Part shown: positions 35,893-45,939 of the stretch, piece after piece
How the letters are laid out: every line of letters starts with the position of its first letter
Numbering within the stretch: the stretch's first letter is position 1
NCBI RefSeq assembly: GCF_006716305.1
Contig: NZ_VFOU01000003.1
Location: 496,001 to 560,000 of the forward strand
Reading direction: 5' to 3'
DNA length: 64,000 nt
Origin: Enteractinococcus coprophilus
GTDB taxonomy: Bacteria > Actinomycetota > Actinomycetes > Actinomycetales > Micrococcaceae
The notes under the pieces: model-generated
Databases searched by the model: none
What the model saw: only the letters and a program-made list of their open reading frames with translations
Told to the model about the DNA's origin: nothing
Translations under genes and position numbers: made by a program

Positions 35893-37079
35893 CACACATA
35901 ACCCTAGCGACTTCCGGTGAAGATCTCGAAGCACGATTTACTCAAGCAACGGGAACGGCACACGCCATCGTGCCTCTGCCAACCCTGGAGGAGGTTAACG
36001 AATTCCACGACTGGTATGCCAGCACCCTGCCCGATGTCTTAGTGTTAGACGCTCGGCACGACCCGGTCCTGAGCCTCGAATTGGCAACAGATCTGACCGC
36101 TCAGCACGTCCATCGACAGGTCCTATTGATCGTTGACCAGCCCGAAGCCATCAGCCTGCCAGCGATGCGAGCCGGAGTGTCAGATCTCATCCCGGCTAAC
36201 GCCGAGCCGGGAGAAATCCAACAGCGTCTCAGCCACGCTGTCCAGCGAGTGCAATCGGTAGCTACCGAAGAGCTTCCTATTATTGGTCAGCGACCGACAG
36301 GCCGGGTAATCAGCTCGGTGTCTGCCGCAGGTGGTGTTGGCAAAACTCTGCTTGCCACCAACCTGGCTGTTGCATTGGCCCAGGCGCAGCCACACTCTAC
36401 GGTGCTGGTCGATTTGGATCTGCAATTCGGCGACGTGGCCACAACACTTGGCCTCGATCCGAAATATCGAGTGGACGATGTCTTACCCAACGTCGCCCAC
36501 GGTGACACGATCGCATTGAAAAGTCGCTTGACCCTGCATGAATCAGGGCTACTGGTGCTGCCCGCTCCCGATAACCCCGCGACGGCCGACACGATCTCGA
36601 CGACACACATCAGTCAACTGCTCAACACACTTCTTGCAGAGTTTGCCTTCGTAGTCATCGATACGGCCACCGGACTCTCTGATGCCACACTAGTTGCCCT
36701 GGACCACACTACCGACCCGTTATTGCTGACGACGTTGAGTGTGCCCTCGATTCACGGGATCCGCAAAGTCCTCGACACGTTGTCGCTGCTGCAAATGTTT
36801 AGCGACGCCACCCAGGTCGTAGTGAACTTGGCTGACACCAAAGATGGCGTTACCCCGCAGGACGTTGCCCAGACCCTGGGCACCGCCGATATCACGCGCC
36901 TTCCTACCTCTAGGCGCGCGTTGGGCTCGATTAACACGGGTATTCCGCTAGCCCACTCGCGACCGCGTGACCCGTTCGTTAAAGCACTGCGCCCGATCGT
37001 CGACTCGCTCATCGCAGACGAGATGGACATCGTTGAGACCGACACGCATCGCGCCCGTAAAAAGGATTTCCGCTCATGA
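35889..37079 (+). CDS. tadZ: TadZ/CpaE-type ATPase, pilus localisation
   Basis: The 396-residue protein has a receiver-like N-terminal domain (1-125, with the LVLDARHD strand) and a MinD/ParA-type ATPase. The deviant Walker A is SAAGGVGKT (145-153), with VLVDLDLQFGD and VVIDTATGLSD as further switch segments. TadZ places the pilus machine at its cell site. It overlaps cpaB and tadA by 4 bases each. Confidence 0.92.
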   Translation: MTHITLATSGEDLEARFTQATGTAHAIVPLPTLEEVNEFHDWYASTLPDVLVLDARHDPVLSLELATDLTAQHVHRQVLLIVDQPEAISLPAMRAGVSDLIPANAEPGEIQQRLSHAVQRVQSVATEELPIIGQRPTGRVISSVSAAGGVGKTLLATNLAVALAQAQPHSTVLVDLDLQFGDVATTLGLDPKYRVDDVLPNVAHGDTIALKSRLTLHESGLLVLPAPDNPATADTISTTHISQLLNTLLAEFAFVVIDTATGLSDATLVALDHTTDPLLLTTLSVPSIHGIRKVLDTLSLLQMFSDATQVVVNLADTKDGVTPQDVAQTLGTADITRLPTSRRALGSINTGIPLAHSRPRDPFVKALRPIVDSLIADEMDIVETDTHRARKKDFRS

Positions 37080-38533
37080 GTTTGTCACGCCGCCTCAACC
37101 GTATTCAGCAACGGCCCGGTCCTTTTGTACAAGAGCCGCTCGAAGACCATAAGGACACCGCGTCACAACCGTCGCGACTCAGTGCTGCCGCACAACACCA
37201 GCCAACTATCCGCGAGCGCCGGGCCGGGACATCGACTGCGGATCCCGAAAATGCGTTTCGCGAGCTCAAGGGTGAAGCAGCTAAGAAACTCTATGCGCGC
37301 ATCGGATCCCGGCTCAATGATCCAACGTTGACCGAAGATCAACTGCATAGCATCGTGCGTGCTGAACTCAACCGGGTCGTTGAAGAAGCCTCGATCCCTT
37401 TATCTGCCGAAGAGCGTCAGCGCCTCAATGAGTCGGTTCGGGATGATCTATTAGGCTACGGTCCGCTGCAACCGCTACTCGAAGACGATTCGATCACGGA
37501 AGTGATGGTCAACGGACCAGATGTTATCTACATAGAGCGCTACGGGCACCTGGAACCATCCGATGCCCGGTTTTCTTCCGAACAGCATCTACGGTTGATT
37601 ATCGAACGCATCGTGTCCCGGATGGGACGGCGCATTGATGAGTCCACCCCGATGGTCGATGCCCGACTACCCGATGGTTCCCGCGTCAATGCCATCATCC
37701 CGCCCTTGGCATTTAATGGTTCATCGTTGACCATTCGCAAGTTCGGGAAAAACCCTCACACGGTCGAAGACTTGCTCCGCTTCGGTACACTGACGCCCGA
37801 GATGACCGCACTACTCGAAGCGTGTGTCAACGCGAATCTCAACATCATAGTTTCGGGTGGAACCGGCACCGGGAAGACCACCTTGTTGAATGTGTTGTCC
37901 TCGTTCATTCCCAATACCGAGCGCATCATCACGATTGAAGATTCCGTCGAGTTGCAGCTCCAACAGGAACACGTGGTACGCCTGGAGTCGCGTCCGCCCA
38001 ATGTCGAGGGCAAAGGTGGCGTGGCGATCCGCGATCTGTTGCGCAACTCACTGCGCATGCGCCCGGACCGCATTGTCGTGGGTGAAGTTCGCGGTGGCGA
38101 AAGCTTGGACATGCTTCAAGCCATGAACACCGGCCACGATGGGTCTATGTCGACCGTGCACGCCAACTCGCCACGCGATGCGATCTCCCGGTTAGAAACC
38201 TTAGTGTTAATGGCGGGCATGGATCTGCCCTTGCGCCCGATTCGAGAACAAATCGCCTCGGCAGTGGATGTCATCATCCAGCTGACCCGGCTGCGCGACG
38301 GCACCCGACGCGTCACGGCCGTCACCGAAGTCCAAGGCATGGAAGCTGACACCGTCACGCTGCAAGACGTGTTCCTGTTTGATTACTCAGCCAGTGTCGA
38401 TGCCAACGGCCGGTTCCTCGGGCAACCTGTCTCAACGGGTATTCGGCCACGCTTCACCGAACGCTTCGAGGACTTGGGGATCACCGTATCGCCCGGGATC
38501 TTCGCGGTCCCGGAAGGAGCCACGACCTTATGA
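37076..38533 (+). CDS. tadA: TadA/CpaF secretion ATPase
   Basis: The 485-residue type IV secretion-superfamily ATPase drives pilus extension and perhaps retraction. A disordered, basic N-terminus of about 60 residues leads to the N-domain. Walker A is GGTGTGKTT (261-269), the Asp box is IITIEDSVELQL, Walker B is IVVGEVRGGESLDML, and the His box is STVHANSP. ATGA overlaps join it to tadZ and tadB. Confidence 0.96.
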   Translation: MSLSRRLNRIQQRPGPFVQEPLEDHKDTASQPSRLSAAAQHQPTIRERRAGTSTADPENAFRELKGEAAKKLYARIGSRLNDPTLTEDQLHSIVRAELNRVVEEASIPLSAEERQRLNESVRDDLLGYGPLQPLLEDDSITEVMVNGPDVIYIERYGHLEPSDARFSSEQHLRLIIERIVSRMGRRIDESTPMVDARLPDGSRVNAIIPPLAFNGSSLTIRKFGKNPHTVEDLLRFGTLTPEMTALLEACVNANLNIIVSGGTGTGKTTLLNVLSSFIPNTERIITIEDSVELQLQQEHVVRLESRPPNVEGKGGVAIRDLLRNSLRMRPDRIVVGEVRGGESLDMLQAMNTGHDGSMSTVHANSPRDAISRLETLVLMAGMDLPLRPIREQIASAVDVIIQLTRLRDGTRRVTAVTEVQGMEADTVTLQDVFLFDYSASVDANGRFLGQPVSTGIRPRFTERFEDLGITVSPGIFAVPEGATTL

Positions 38534-39480
38534 CTTCAACACTTAGTACCGTCATGGTGGTGGGTGCCGCGTTCACCGCCGCGCTGGCCGTTGCTGGCCT
38601 CGCCTATGTGCTGATCATGCCATGGCCCGTCCGGGTACCAATGCAGCGCCGCCGCCCCGGCGTTGCCCCAAAGCCTCACCCACTGCACCGTGCCTTTATT
38701 GCGGTCACAAATCTTGCCGAGCGACGGATTCGCGACCGCAGTACCCCAGCGGGCAGCCAGCTGCTGGAGCTTGCAGGCATCAAACTCAGGCCCGAACAGT
38801 TCATGCTGCGTATCTTGATCGCTGCGGGTGTCGCGGGCCTAGTCGGTGTGATATTCGGCAATATTTTCATTGGGTTGCTCCTGATGCTCACCGTGTTGCT
38901 CGTTCACCGCTTATTCATCGGGTTACGTGTGTCCAAACGCCAACATCATTTTGCCGACCAGCTCGAAGACTCCCTACTGCTCATCGCCTCGAGCCTACGT
39001 GCCGGTCACAGTTTGCCCCAGGCGCTAGCTTCCCTGGCGGAAGAAGCCGAGAGTCCCACCGCAGAAGAATTTACGCGCGTTGTCAATGAGACCCGCGTTG
39101 GCCGTGACCTTGGCGAAGCCCTGGAAACAACTGCGGAGCGGATGGACAGCGAAGACTTCACCTGGGTTACCCAGGCCATCGAAATTAATCGCGAGGTCGG
39201 CGGCAACCTCGCCGAAGTGCTCGACGGTGTGGCCGGCACAATCCGGCAGCGCAACGAAGTCCGCCGCCAAGTCGCCACGCTGAGTGCCGAGGGCCGATTG
39301 TCCGCTGTCATTTTGATGGTGCTGCCCTTCGGGGTGGGCGGGTTCCTGCTGTTGACCAACCCAAGTTACCTAGCACCCTTTGTCGAATCGCCAATCGGCT
39401 ATATGTTACTGGTGATCAGTGCATTGTTGCTGGTGGTCGGCGGACTGTGGTTACGAAAAACCGTTGAGGTGAAATTCTGA
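38530..39480 (+). CDS. tadB: TadB inner-membrane platform protein
   Basis: The 316-residue member of the T2SF family has an N-terminal helix, a helix pair about residues 90-135, the cytoplasmic T2SF domain (DSLLLIASSLRAGHSLPQAL and on to the GNLAEVLDGVA part) and two C-terminal helices. With TadC it forms the platform that couples TadA to the pilus. It overlaps tadA by 4 bp and shares one base with tadC (TGATG). Confidence 0.93.
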   Translation: MTSTLSTVMVVGAAFTAALAVAGLAYVLIMPWPVRVPMQRRRPGVAPKPHPLHRAFIAVTNLAERRIRDRSTPAGSQLLELAGIKLRPEQFMLRILIAAGVAGLVGVIFGNIFIGLLLMLTVLLVHRLFIGLRVSKRQHHFADQLEDSLLLIASSLRAGHSLPQALASLAEEAESPTAEEFTRVVNETRVGRDLGEALETTAERMDSEDFTWVTQAIEINREVGGNLAEVLDGVAGTIRQRNEVRRQVATLSAEGRLSAVILMVLPFGVGGFLLLTNPSYLAPFVESPIGYMLLVISALLLVVGGLWLRKTVEVKF

Positions 39481-40373
39481 TGCTCGGAATGATTGCGGCT
39501 GCCCTGACTATCGCAGTCGCCGTGGGGGTCATGTTGTGGAACGTCTGGCAAGCATTTGACCCAACGCGACGCCTGACACAAGCCAATCTGGCACGCATCG
39601 GTACCACCGAGCTGATAGAAGATGCCAACGACGCTGTCGCGACCCGCGAACCATTAGAAGAACTCGCGTATAAACTCACACCTGATCTGGTGGTGCGGGT
39701 TTTGGATCGGCAGCTCACGCTGGCTGGTCGGCCCCTGGCGTGGCCAATAGCAAAACTGTTGCAACTCAAACTGCTGTGGGCCGCCATCGCGCTGGTGGGC
39801 ACTACGATCGTATCGCTCACGGGCCCGCCGCCGCTTGTTGTCCTGCTCTTCGTAGTTGTGACGGTCGTTGGCTATTTTCTGCCCGAACTACTGGCACACA
39901 ATGCCGCTCAGAAACGCAGTGAACGTATCGGCCTAGAGCTGGCTGATACGCTCGACCAAATGACCATCGCAGTAGAAGCCGGTCTCGGTTTCGACGGCGC
40001 TATGGCCCGTGCCGGCCAAAACGGCCGCGGACCGTTAGCCGAAGAGCTGGTGCGCACACAGCAAGATATTGCGATGGGTAGCTCGCGCAAGGACGCGTTC
40101 CGCGCGCTAACCGAACGCACCGATGTGACTGATCTGCGACGCTTTGTCCGGGCAGTCATCCAGGCTGATACGTACGGAATATCAGTGGCAGGAATCCTGC
40201 ACACTCAAGCCGATGAAATGCGATTGAAGCGCCGCCAGCGTGCCGAAGAACAAGCCCAAAAAGTCCCGGTCAAAGTCCTCGCCCCGCTCATGTTATGCAT
40301 TCTGCCAGTCCTATTCATCGTGGTCATGGGGCCAGCGGTGCTGAACATGATGGAAGTACTTGGTGGCATGTGA
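39480..40373 (+). CDS. tadC: TadC inner-membrane platform protein
   Basis: The 297-residue T2SF-family partner of TadB shows two central helices, then EDTLDQ-like ELADTLDQMTIAVEAGLGF and a GISVAGILHTQADEMR segment, and ends in a C-terminal helix pair. Its start shares a base with the tadB stop and its ATGTGA end overlaps the GTG of the peptidase gene, so translation is coupled throughout. Confidence 0.93.
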   Translation: MLGMIAAALTIAVAVGVMLWNVWQAFDPTRRLTQANLARIGTTELIEDANDAVATREPLEELAYKLTPDLVVRVLDRQLTLAGRPLAWPIAKLLQLKLLWAAIALVGTTIVSLTGPPPLVVLLFVVVTVVGYFLPELLAHNAAQKRSERIGLELADTLDQMTIAVEAGLGFDGAMARAGQNGRGPLAEELVRTQQDIAMGSSRKDAFRALTERTDVTDLRRFVRAVIQADTYGISVAGILHTQADEMRLKRRQRAEEQAQKVPVKVLAPLMLCILPVLFIVVMGPAVLNMMEVLGGM

Positions 40374-40993
40374 GCATCGCAATCGGCGTTCTGAGTGCCC
40401 TAGTCGCCGCCGGTGCCGCGTGGCTGCTCACCCGTGTGATGACAGCATATGTACCCGGTGACTCGCCCTGGGTGACATCTAGGCTCCATATTCTCCTGGC
40501 GGCAATCGGTGGTCTCGGGGCGGCACGACTCACCGATCACCCGGCGGTATTGGTCGCTCTAGTCGCGGCAACCGTGGGGTGCTCATTGTTAGTGGTGATT
40601 GATCTTGCGGTACACCGGTTACCCGATAAGCCGGTTGCCTTGACGTTCGGTGCCATGCTTGTGGCCCTGGGCATCGCTGCAGCAACCGGGATCGGCTGGA
40701 TGCCATTGGGTCGGGCCCTGTTGGCTGCGCTGGTACTGGTTTCAGCCTATTTTGTGCTCGCGTTCATAGCGCCAGATGGGCTGGGTCTTGGAGACGTGAA
40801 ATTTGCGGCCGTCATCGGGCTTGTGCTGGGATGGTTCGACTGGTCACAGGTAGCGATCGGAACACTGCTGGCATTTCTGCTCAACGGGCTCGTCGCACTG
40901 ATCGTGGTGATTCGGCACGGCAAGATCAAAGGCTCCGAAGTGCCGTTCGGGCCGTCAATGGTGCTTGGAGCCGTGCTGGCGCTTATCATTTAG
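40370..40993 (+). CDS. tadV: Prepilin peptidase, TadV/CpaA type
   Basis: The 207-residue aspartic membrane protease has the two catalytic Asp residues, D78 (LLVVIDLAVHRLPD) and D142 in the GLGLGD motif. It lacks the N-terminal methylase domain of PilD, as in TadV. It should cleave the Flp pilin and TadE at Gly|Ala. The GTG at 40370 overlaps the tadC stop by 4 bases; the longer frame from 40295 is rejected. It is the last gene of the Tad operon. Confidence 0.92.
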   Translation: MSIAIGVLSALVAAGAAWLLTRVMTAYVPGDSPWVTSRLHILLAAIGGLGAARLTDHPAVLVALVAATVGCSLLVVIDLAVHRLPDKPVALTFGAMLVALGIAAATGIGWMPLGRALLAALVLVSAYFVLAFIAPDGLGLGDVKFAAVIGLVLGWFDWSQVAIGTLLAFLLNGLVALIVVIRHGKIKGSEVPFGPSMVLGAVLALII

Positions 40994-41108
40994 TGGCACG
41001 TAGCGTTAAAACACCCGCCCGAGTAGAGTCGGCGTATTTCGTGTCATGCTCGAAAGGTAATCATTGAGCGGGTTTCTCAGCTCAGCATTTCGACGAAGGG
41101 AGAGATTC

Positions 41109-41801
41109 GTGGCTGAAGACGAACAGCGGCTTGACGCAGCAGAATCTCTGGCACGGCGGCTTGATCGTCCGATGGGCCTCTTAGGCATCATCTTTTTGCT
41201 AGTCGTGCTCGCACAGTTGCTGGTCACGGACCCGACAGGTCAAGTCGTGCTCTCGATCATCAATTGGGTCTTCTGGGGCATATTCGTCGCCGAGTTCTTA
41301 CTGCGTGCTTATATTGCGCGGTTCCAAGCCAGGTTCTGGCGCAAAAACTGGTGGCAGATTATTTTCCTGGCGCTGCCCTTCCTACGCTTCTTCCGAGCGC
41401 TACGGGCACTGCGGATCTTACGCGTCACAAGATTCGGCAGGGTGCTCTCGGCGGGAGTCCGCGGTACACGATCCGCAGAAAAACTCCTTTCGAACCGGGT
41501 CGCCTGGCTGCTCGCGGTGACCGCGATTGTCATTCTGGCGGCCAGCCAACTGCTCTACCTATTCGCTGATTACTCGAGTTATTTGGATGCCCTCTACGAG
41601 GCGGCCATAGCAACAATCACCGGCTCCGGCTTCAGTGCAGACACGATCTTTGTCCGCATGCTTCATGTCGTACTGGCCACTTTCTCAGTGGTCGTGTTCG
41701 CGACGCTCGCCGGCACGCTCGGTGCCTACTTTCTGCGTCGTGAGCCAGAGCCGGAAGAAACTTCCGTAGCTGACGAGGCCCCTGCCTCCAAACAACTCTG
41801 A
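41109..41801 (+). CDS. Voltage-sensor ion channel-like protein, copy 1, non-canonical filter
   Basis: The 230-residue protein has an S1-S4 voltage-sensor plan: helices at about 24-40 and 46-66, an S4-like helix with Arg every third or fourth position (R93, R96, R99, R102, R105, R108), S5 (about 131-152), a pore loop and S6. Where K+ channels have TxGYGD the loop reads TITGSGFS (169-176), so K+ selectivity is doubtful. GTG 41109 follows AAGGGAGA and is preferred to 41064. A second, damaged copy lies at 47834. Confidence 0.82.
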   Translation: MAEDEQRLDAAESLARRLDRPMGLLGIIFLLVVLAQLLVTDPTGQVVLSIINWVFWGIFVAEFLLRAYIARFQARFWRKNWWQIIFLALPFLRFFRALRALRILRVTRFGRVLSAGVRGTRSAEKLLSNRVAWLLAVTAIVILAASQLLYLFADYSSYLDALYEAAIATITGSGFSADTIFVRMLHVVLATFSVVVFATLAGTLGAYFLRREPEPEETSVADEAPASKQL

Positions 41802-41918
41802 ACATTCTGTGGTTCTCGATAGCAGCGCCACTACGCTAGCTCTCACCGCTCTTGTCAGCACACCAGGAAAGTGGTCGGATTAACGTGTCACCCGATTCGA
41901 GGCGCAAAGGTGAGTGCC

Positions 41919-43720
41919 ATGACAACTTCAGTCAGCGACTTTATTATTGATCGGATCATCCAGTGGGGTCTCCACCATTGGTATGGCTATCCGGGTGATG
42001 GCATTGGTGGCTTCGACGGCGCGATGGGGCGCGCGCAAGACCAGGGCAAAGACTTCACGTATGTGCGCCCCACGCATGAAGAAGAGGCGGCGTTTATGGC
42101 CACCGCGCACGCCAAATTTACCGGCGAAGTCGGGGTCTGTGTGGCCACCTCGGGTCCGGGCGCGTTGCATTTGATCAACGGGCTCTACGATGCCAAGGGT
42201 GATAATACCCCGGTGGTGGCGATAGTTGGTCAACAAGCACGCGTTGCCTTCGGTACCGAATTCCAACAGGAAATCAACCTGGAACGGGCCTTTAGTGACG
42301 TGGCGGTCTTTGTGCAAACGGTCACCACCGCCATGCACGCACAATTCGTGATTGATAAAGCCGTCCGGATGGCCAAAACTTATCGCGGTCCGGCCGTGGT
42401 CATTCTTCCCGCCGATGTCCAAACACTCGAGTTCGAAGAACCAACCGCCGAGCATTTCGTTTCCCGCACCGGAGTCGGTTACGTTGAAGAACGCGTCTGC
42501 CCTGATGACACCGCGCTGGCCCAAGCCGCCGCCGTGCTCAATGCCGGTGAAAAAGTGGCCATGATGGTCGGACAGGGCGCCATTGGCGCAACCGATGAGG
42601 TGCTGGCGGTTGCCGAACGTCTCGGTGCCGGAGTTTGCACCGCGCTGTTGGGTAAGCAAGTGGTCCCGGGTGACGTCGCCTATCACACCCAACAACTGGG
42701 CCTGCTGGGTTCCCGGCCGAGCTATGACATGATGCAAGACTGTGACACTTTGCTCATGGTCGGAACAAACTTCCCCTACGGCGAGTTCTTACCACCCACC
42801 GGCAACGCCCGCGCTGTGCAGATTGACCTGTCGCCCCGACACCTCGGGGCTCGCTACCCGACCGAAGTCAATCTTTGGGGTGATGCCAAGACAACCCTGG
42901 CCGCGCTGCTGCCTCGCCTCGAACAACACGACCTGGCCTGGCAAAACTCGATCGCCGAACAGATGCGCGACTGGGATGAAGAAAACGACCGGATCGCCAT
43001 GGTGGACAGCAAACCGGTCAACGCGCGACGCGTGTTCACCTCACTAAATGAACGCCTCCCGGAAAATGCGATCATCACGTGTGACGCCGGCAGCACCGCC
43101 GATTGGTACGGCTTCCATATCAAACTGGGCCGCAACCAGATGGGCAACCTCTCCGGCCGCATGGCGTCCATGTTGGCGGCCATGCCATATGCAATAGCAG
43201 GCAAGTTCGCACACCCGCAGCGCCCGGTGGTCTGCACCATTGGCGACGGTGCCTTCCAGATGCTGGGCATGAATGGACTCATTACCGTCAAGCGCCACTG
43301 GCAACAGTGGGACAACCCGACGTTTGTTGTCATGGTGTTAGATAACGGCGACCTTAACCAAGTGTCCTGGGAAATGCGCATCACCGGAGACCCGCGCTGG
43401 GATACCGCCAACTCGTGGAACCGATGGATTATGCAGGCTACGCCGAACTCCTTGGCCTCAAGGGCATCCGAGTCGAGGATCCAGCAGATATTGATGCGGC
43501 CTGGGACCAAGCCTTCGCCGCAGACCGACCGGTGGTCTTGAGCGTAAAGACCGATCCGAATACCCCTCCCCTGCCGGCACACATCACGCTCGACCAAGCC
43601 AGTGGATTAGCCAAGTCGTTGCTAACGGGCGACCCCGCGACCGCACGGGTAATCAGCCAGAGCGCGCAAGCCGGTGCTGCCCGATTGTTCGAGCGGATGC
43701 GCTCAAAGTTCACAGACTAA
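41919..43720 (+). pseudogene. Pyruvate-oxidase-like TPP enzyme gene with a single frameshift
   Basis: The gene encodes a PoxB/YdaP-like thiamine-diphosphate enzyme: GYPGDGIGG and the catalytic Glu in RPTHEEEAAFM at the N-terminus, and the ThDP motif from GDGAFQML to LDNGDLNQ. At 43407-43409 one C is missing: the first frame reads on to a stop at 43541, while the family C-terminus (LVEPMDYAGYAELLGLKGIR) continues in the other frame to 43720. Restoring GCCCAA would give about 600 residues. AAAGG precedes ATG 41919. Pyruvate oxidases yield acetate or acetyl phosphate and CO2 with quinone or O2 as acceptor. Confidence 0.85.
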
Positions 43721-43749
43721 TCACGAGAACATCCACCAAGTTTTCGTCG

Positions 43750-43782
43750 ATATGTACAAAAATCCGCATATTTTGTACATAT
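43750..43782. repeat. Perfect 12-bp inverted repeat between convergent genes
   Basis: Arms ATATGTACAAAA (43750-43761) and TTTTGTACATAT (43771-43782) are perfect complements around a 9-base spacer. A further GTGTACAAC half-site follows at 43791. It may be a bidirectional terminator for the two convergent genes, since U-runs occur inside the arms, or an operator left from a lost gene. Confidence 0.6.
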
Positions 43783-43938
43783 CTGAAAAACGTGTACAAC
43801 GCTTCTACATGTCCACTTCTGAGCTCTTCTCCCCGAGATGCTCGAGCTTATTCGGCGGGCAACCGCTCGACTGGCAAGACACAATTAATGTTCCCCTGAG
43901 TCAGGGCCACTGCCACCTGGAGAACAGCTCGAACCCGT

Positions 43939-45327
43939 TTACAACATCGCTGTTTTCTGGTGTTCAGCGTTGGACACGAGGTTCGGCTGCTCATTCTGAG
44001 CTGCCTCTTGCTCTGGAGTCAGCGGGGTGCCACGTGGTTCTTTGATGGTCAGCACGGCAATGCCAGAAACGACCGCCATGATGGCCAAATACACGCCAAC
44101 CGAACCAATCCAGCCGGTCGAACCCACCAGAGATTGGGCGATGGTCGGGGCAAATGCTCCACCGAGGATCGCGCCGAGGGCATAGGAGATCGAGACGCCG
44201 GACAAGCGAGTGCGCGAGGGGAACATTTCCGAATACATTGCTGACTGGGGTCCGTAGGTGAGCCCGATCGGCAGCGTGAAGACTAATACGGCGAAGATGA
44301 TGAGAAACATGTTGCCCGTGCCGATCATCAAGAACATTGGGATGGCCCAGACCAGTTGGAAACCAAAACCAATCAGGTAGGTTGGACGTCGTCCGATGCG
44401 GTCGGAAAGGACGCCACCAAACAGCGTGCTAACAATCCAACAGGCTGCAGCGACCGAGACCAGCGTCAACATGCTGGTTTGGGAAACACCGTGCGTGGTG
44501 GTGACATAGCCGAGCACGAAGCCACCGGTCACCATATATCCGGCTGCATTGTTTCCGGCGAAGGAGAGGGCTGCCTTGATGATAGTTTTCCAGTCGTCTT
44601 GGAACAGCTGGCGCAACGGGGTCTTGGATTGAGCAGCGTTGGCGCGCAACTCTTGGAAGACCGGGGTTTCAGCAACTTTGCGACGGATGTAGTAGCCCAC
44701 GAAGATCAGCACGAACGAGACCAGAAACGGTACGCGCCAACCCCATGCTTGGAATTGCTCTGGTGTCAGGATCAACGAAAACAGGCCAAGGATGGCCGAG
44801 GCTAATAGCATGCCAAGCGGCACACCGATCTGCGGGTAGGCGCCGAACAGTCCACGGCGTGGCGTGGGAGCGTGTTCAACTGCCATTAGGGCTGCGCCAC
44901 CCCATTCGCCACCTGCCGAAACACCCTGCAGGATGCGCAGCACAATGAGCATGACCGGAGCCCAGACGCCAATCGTCGCATACGTTGGTAGGAAACCGAT
45001 CAGCGTGGTGGCGACACCCATCAGGCCCAGCGTGACCATGAGGACCATACGGCGTCCGTATTTATCGCCGATCCAACCGGCCAGTACGGCACCAAGCGGG
45101 CGGAAGAGGAATGAAATTCCCACCGAAGCATACGCCAACAGTTGGGCGAGCTGCGGGTTTTCTTCACCGACCGGTGCGAAGTATTGGCTCGCGAAAATGA
45201 TGGCTGCGGCGTTGGCGTAGATAAAGAAGTCGTACCATTCAACGGTGGTACCAACCAGAGTTGCCCCGAGGACGCGCCTTTGGTCTCGAGTTAATGGTCG
45301 CTTTGCAGGATTACTCAGGGTTGTCAT
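43939..45327 (-). CDS. MHS-family MFS transporter
   Basis: The 462-residue 12-helix carrier belongs to the metabolite:H+ symporter group (ProP, ShiA, KgtP). Marks are VEWYDFFIYANAAAIIF in TM1, PLGAVLAGWIGDKYGRR (motif A), GVSAGGEWGGAALMAVEH in TM4 and DRIGRRP in the second half. Substrates in the family are osmolytes, shikimate or dicarboxylates; which applies is not visible. GAGGA precedes ATG 45327. It converges on the pyruvate-oxidase-like gene. Confidence 0.92.
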   Translation of the reverse strand: MTTLSNPAKRPLTRDQRRVLGATLVGTTVEWYDFFIYANAAAIIFASQYFAPVGEENPQLAQLLAYASVGISFLFRPLGAVLAGWIGDKYGRRMVLMVTLGLMGVATTLIGFLPTYATIGVWAPVMLIVLRILQGVSAGGEWGGAALMAVEHAPTPRRGLFGAYPQIGVPLGMLLASAILGLFSLILTPEQFQAWGWRVPFLVSFVLIFVGYYIRRKVAETPVFQELRANAAQSKTPLRQLFQDDWKTIIKAALSFAGNNAAGYMVTGGFVLGYVTTTHGVSQTSMLTLVSVAAACWIVSTLFGGVLSDRIGRRPTYLIGFGFQLVWAIPMFLMIGTGNMFLIIFAVLVFTLPIGLTYGPQSAMYSEMFPSRTRLSGVSISYALGAILGGAFAPTIAQSLVGSTGWIGSVGVYLAIMAVVSGIAVLTIKEPRGTPLTPEQEAAQNEQPNLVSNAEHQKTAML

Positions 45328-45939
45328 GTCATAGTCCTCAATGGTGGTCTAAAGGGTGACGGCGATACTCAAACTCGAGCCACTACATAGCCAGATATGT
45401 GTCGCCCTTCACAACCTCTACTGTGACGCAGGCAATAGATCAGCGCAACTGAGGGCAATGTTGTTATATGCGCAGACAAACTGCGTTAGCGAGGGCGCGA
45501 ACACCTGGCATAGCACGAGCCTTCCCGGCGGACATGCTGCAATTCAGGAGATCAGCCCAAGTGACGGCACCTAGTCTCGCAGCGCCCGACAAGAATCAGA
45601 CAAATCCGCTCTGTGTTCAGTCGCGTCGCAAGGACAAACTCGTTAATGTCCCTGCACGTCACAGCAGGTATTCAACGATGAGTGGACCCTTCAAGTAAAC
45701 CCGACCGCTCAAGTCATTGCGTAACCCAGAATGAGCTACATAAACTAACTGGGAACGGTAAAGACCGCCCGGCCAGCCACCCCGCAAGGGGTCGACCAAT
45801 GAGCGATCTCTATCCGCCCGGTCCCGGGCGAGTGTTTCGAGACGACGGCTGCTACACAGGCCGCTGGCTACCGCACTTCGACACGGTGACCCAAAACCGC
45901 CAAACTCCTACCACACCGTCAAAAGAGAAGTGATCACCC
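45328..45939. other. 612-bp divergent intergenic region, no firm gene
   Basis: It separates the MHS transporter (minus) from the acyltransferase gene (plus), so it holds both promoters. A 44-codon frame (45799-45933, MSDLYPPGPGRVF and on) ends 6 bp before the acyltransferase start and could be a leader peptide, but it has no SD. Nothing else is recognisable. Confidence 0.4.

Noticed and set aside
41928-42737. 269-codon minus-strand frame
   Set aside because: It is antisense to the pyruvate-oxidase-like gene, which has family motifs; this frame has none.
42854-43597. 247-codon minus-strand frame
   Set aside because: It is also a shadow of the pyruvate-oxidase-like gene and crosses its frameshift site without any family match.
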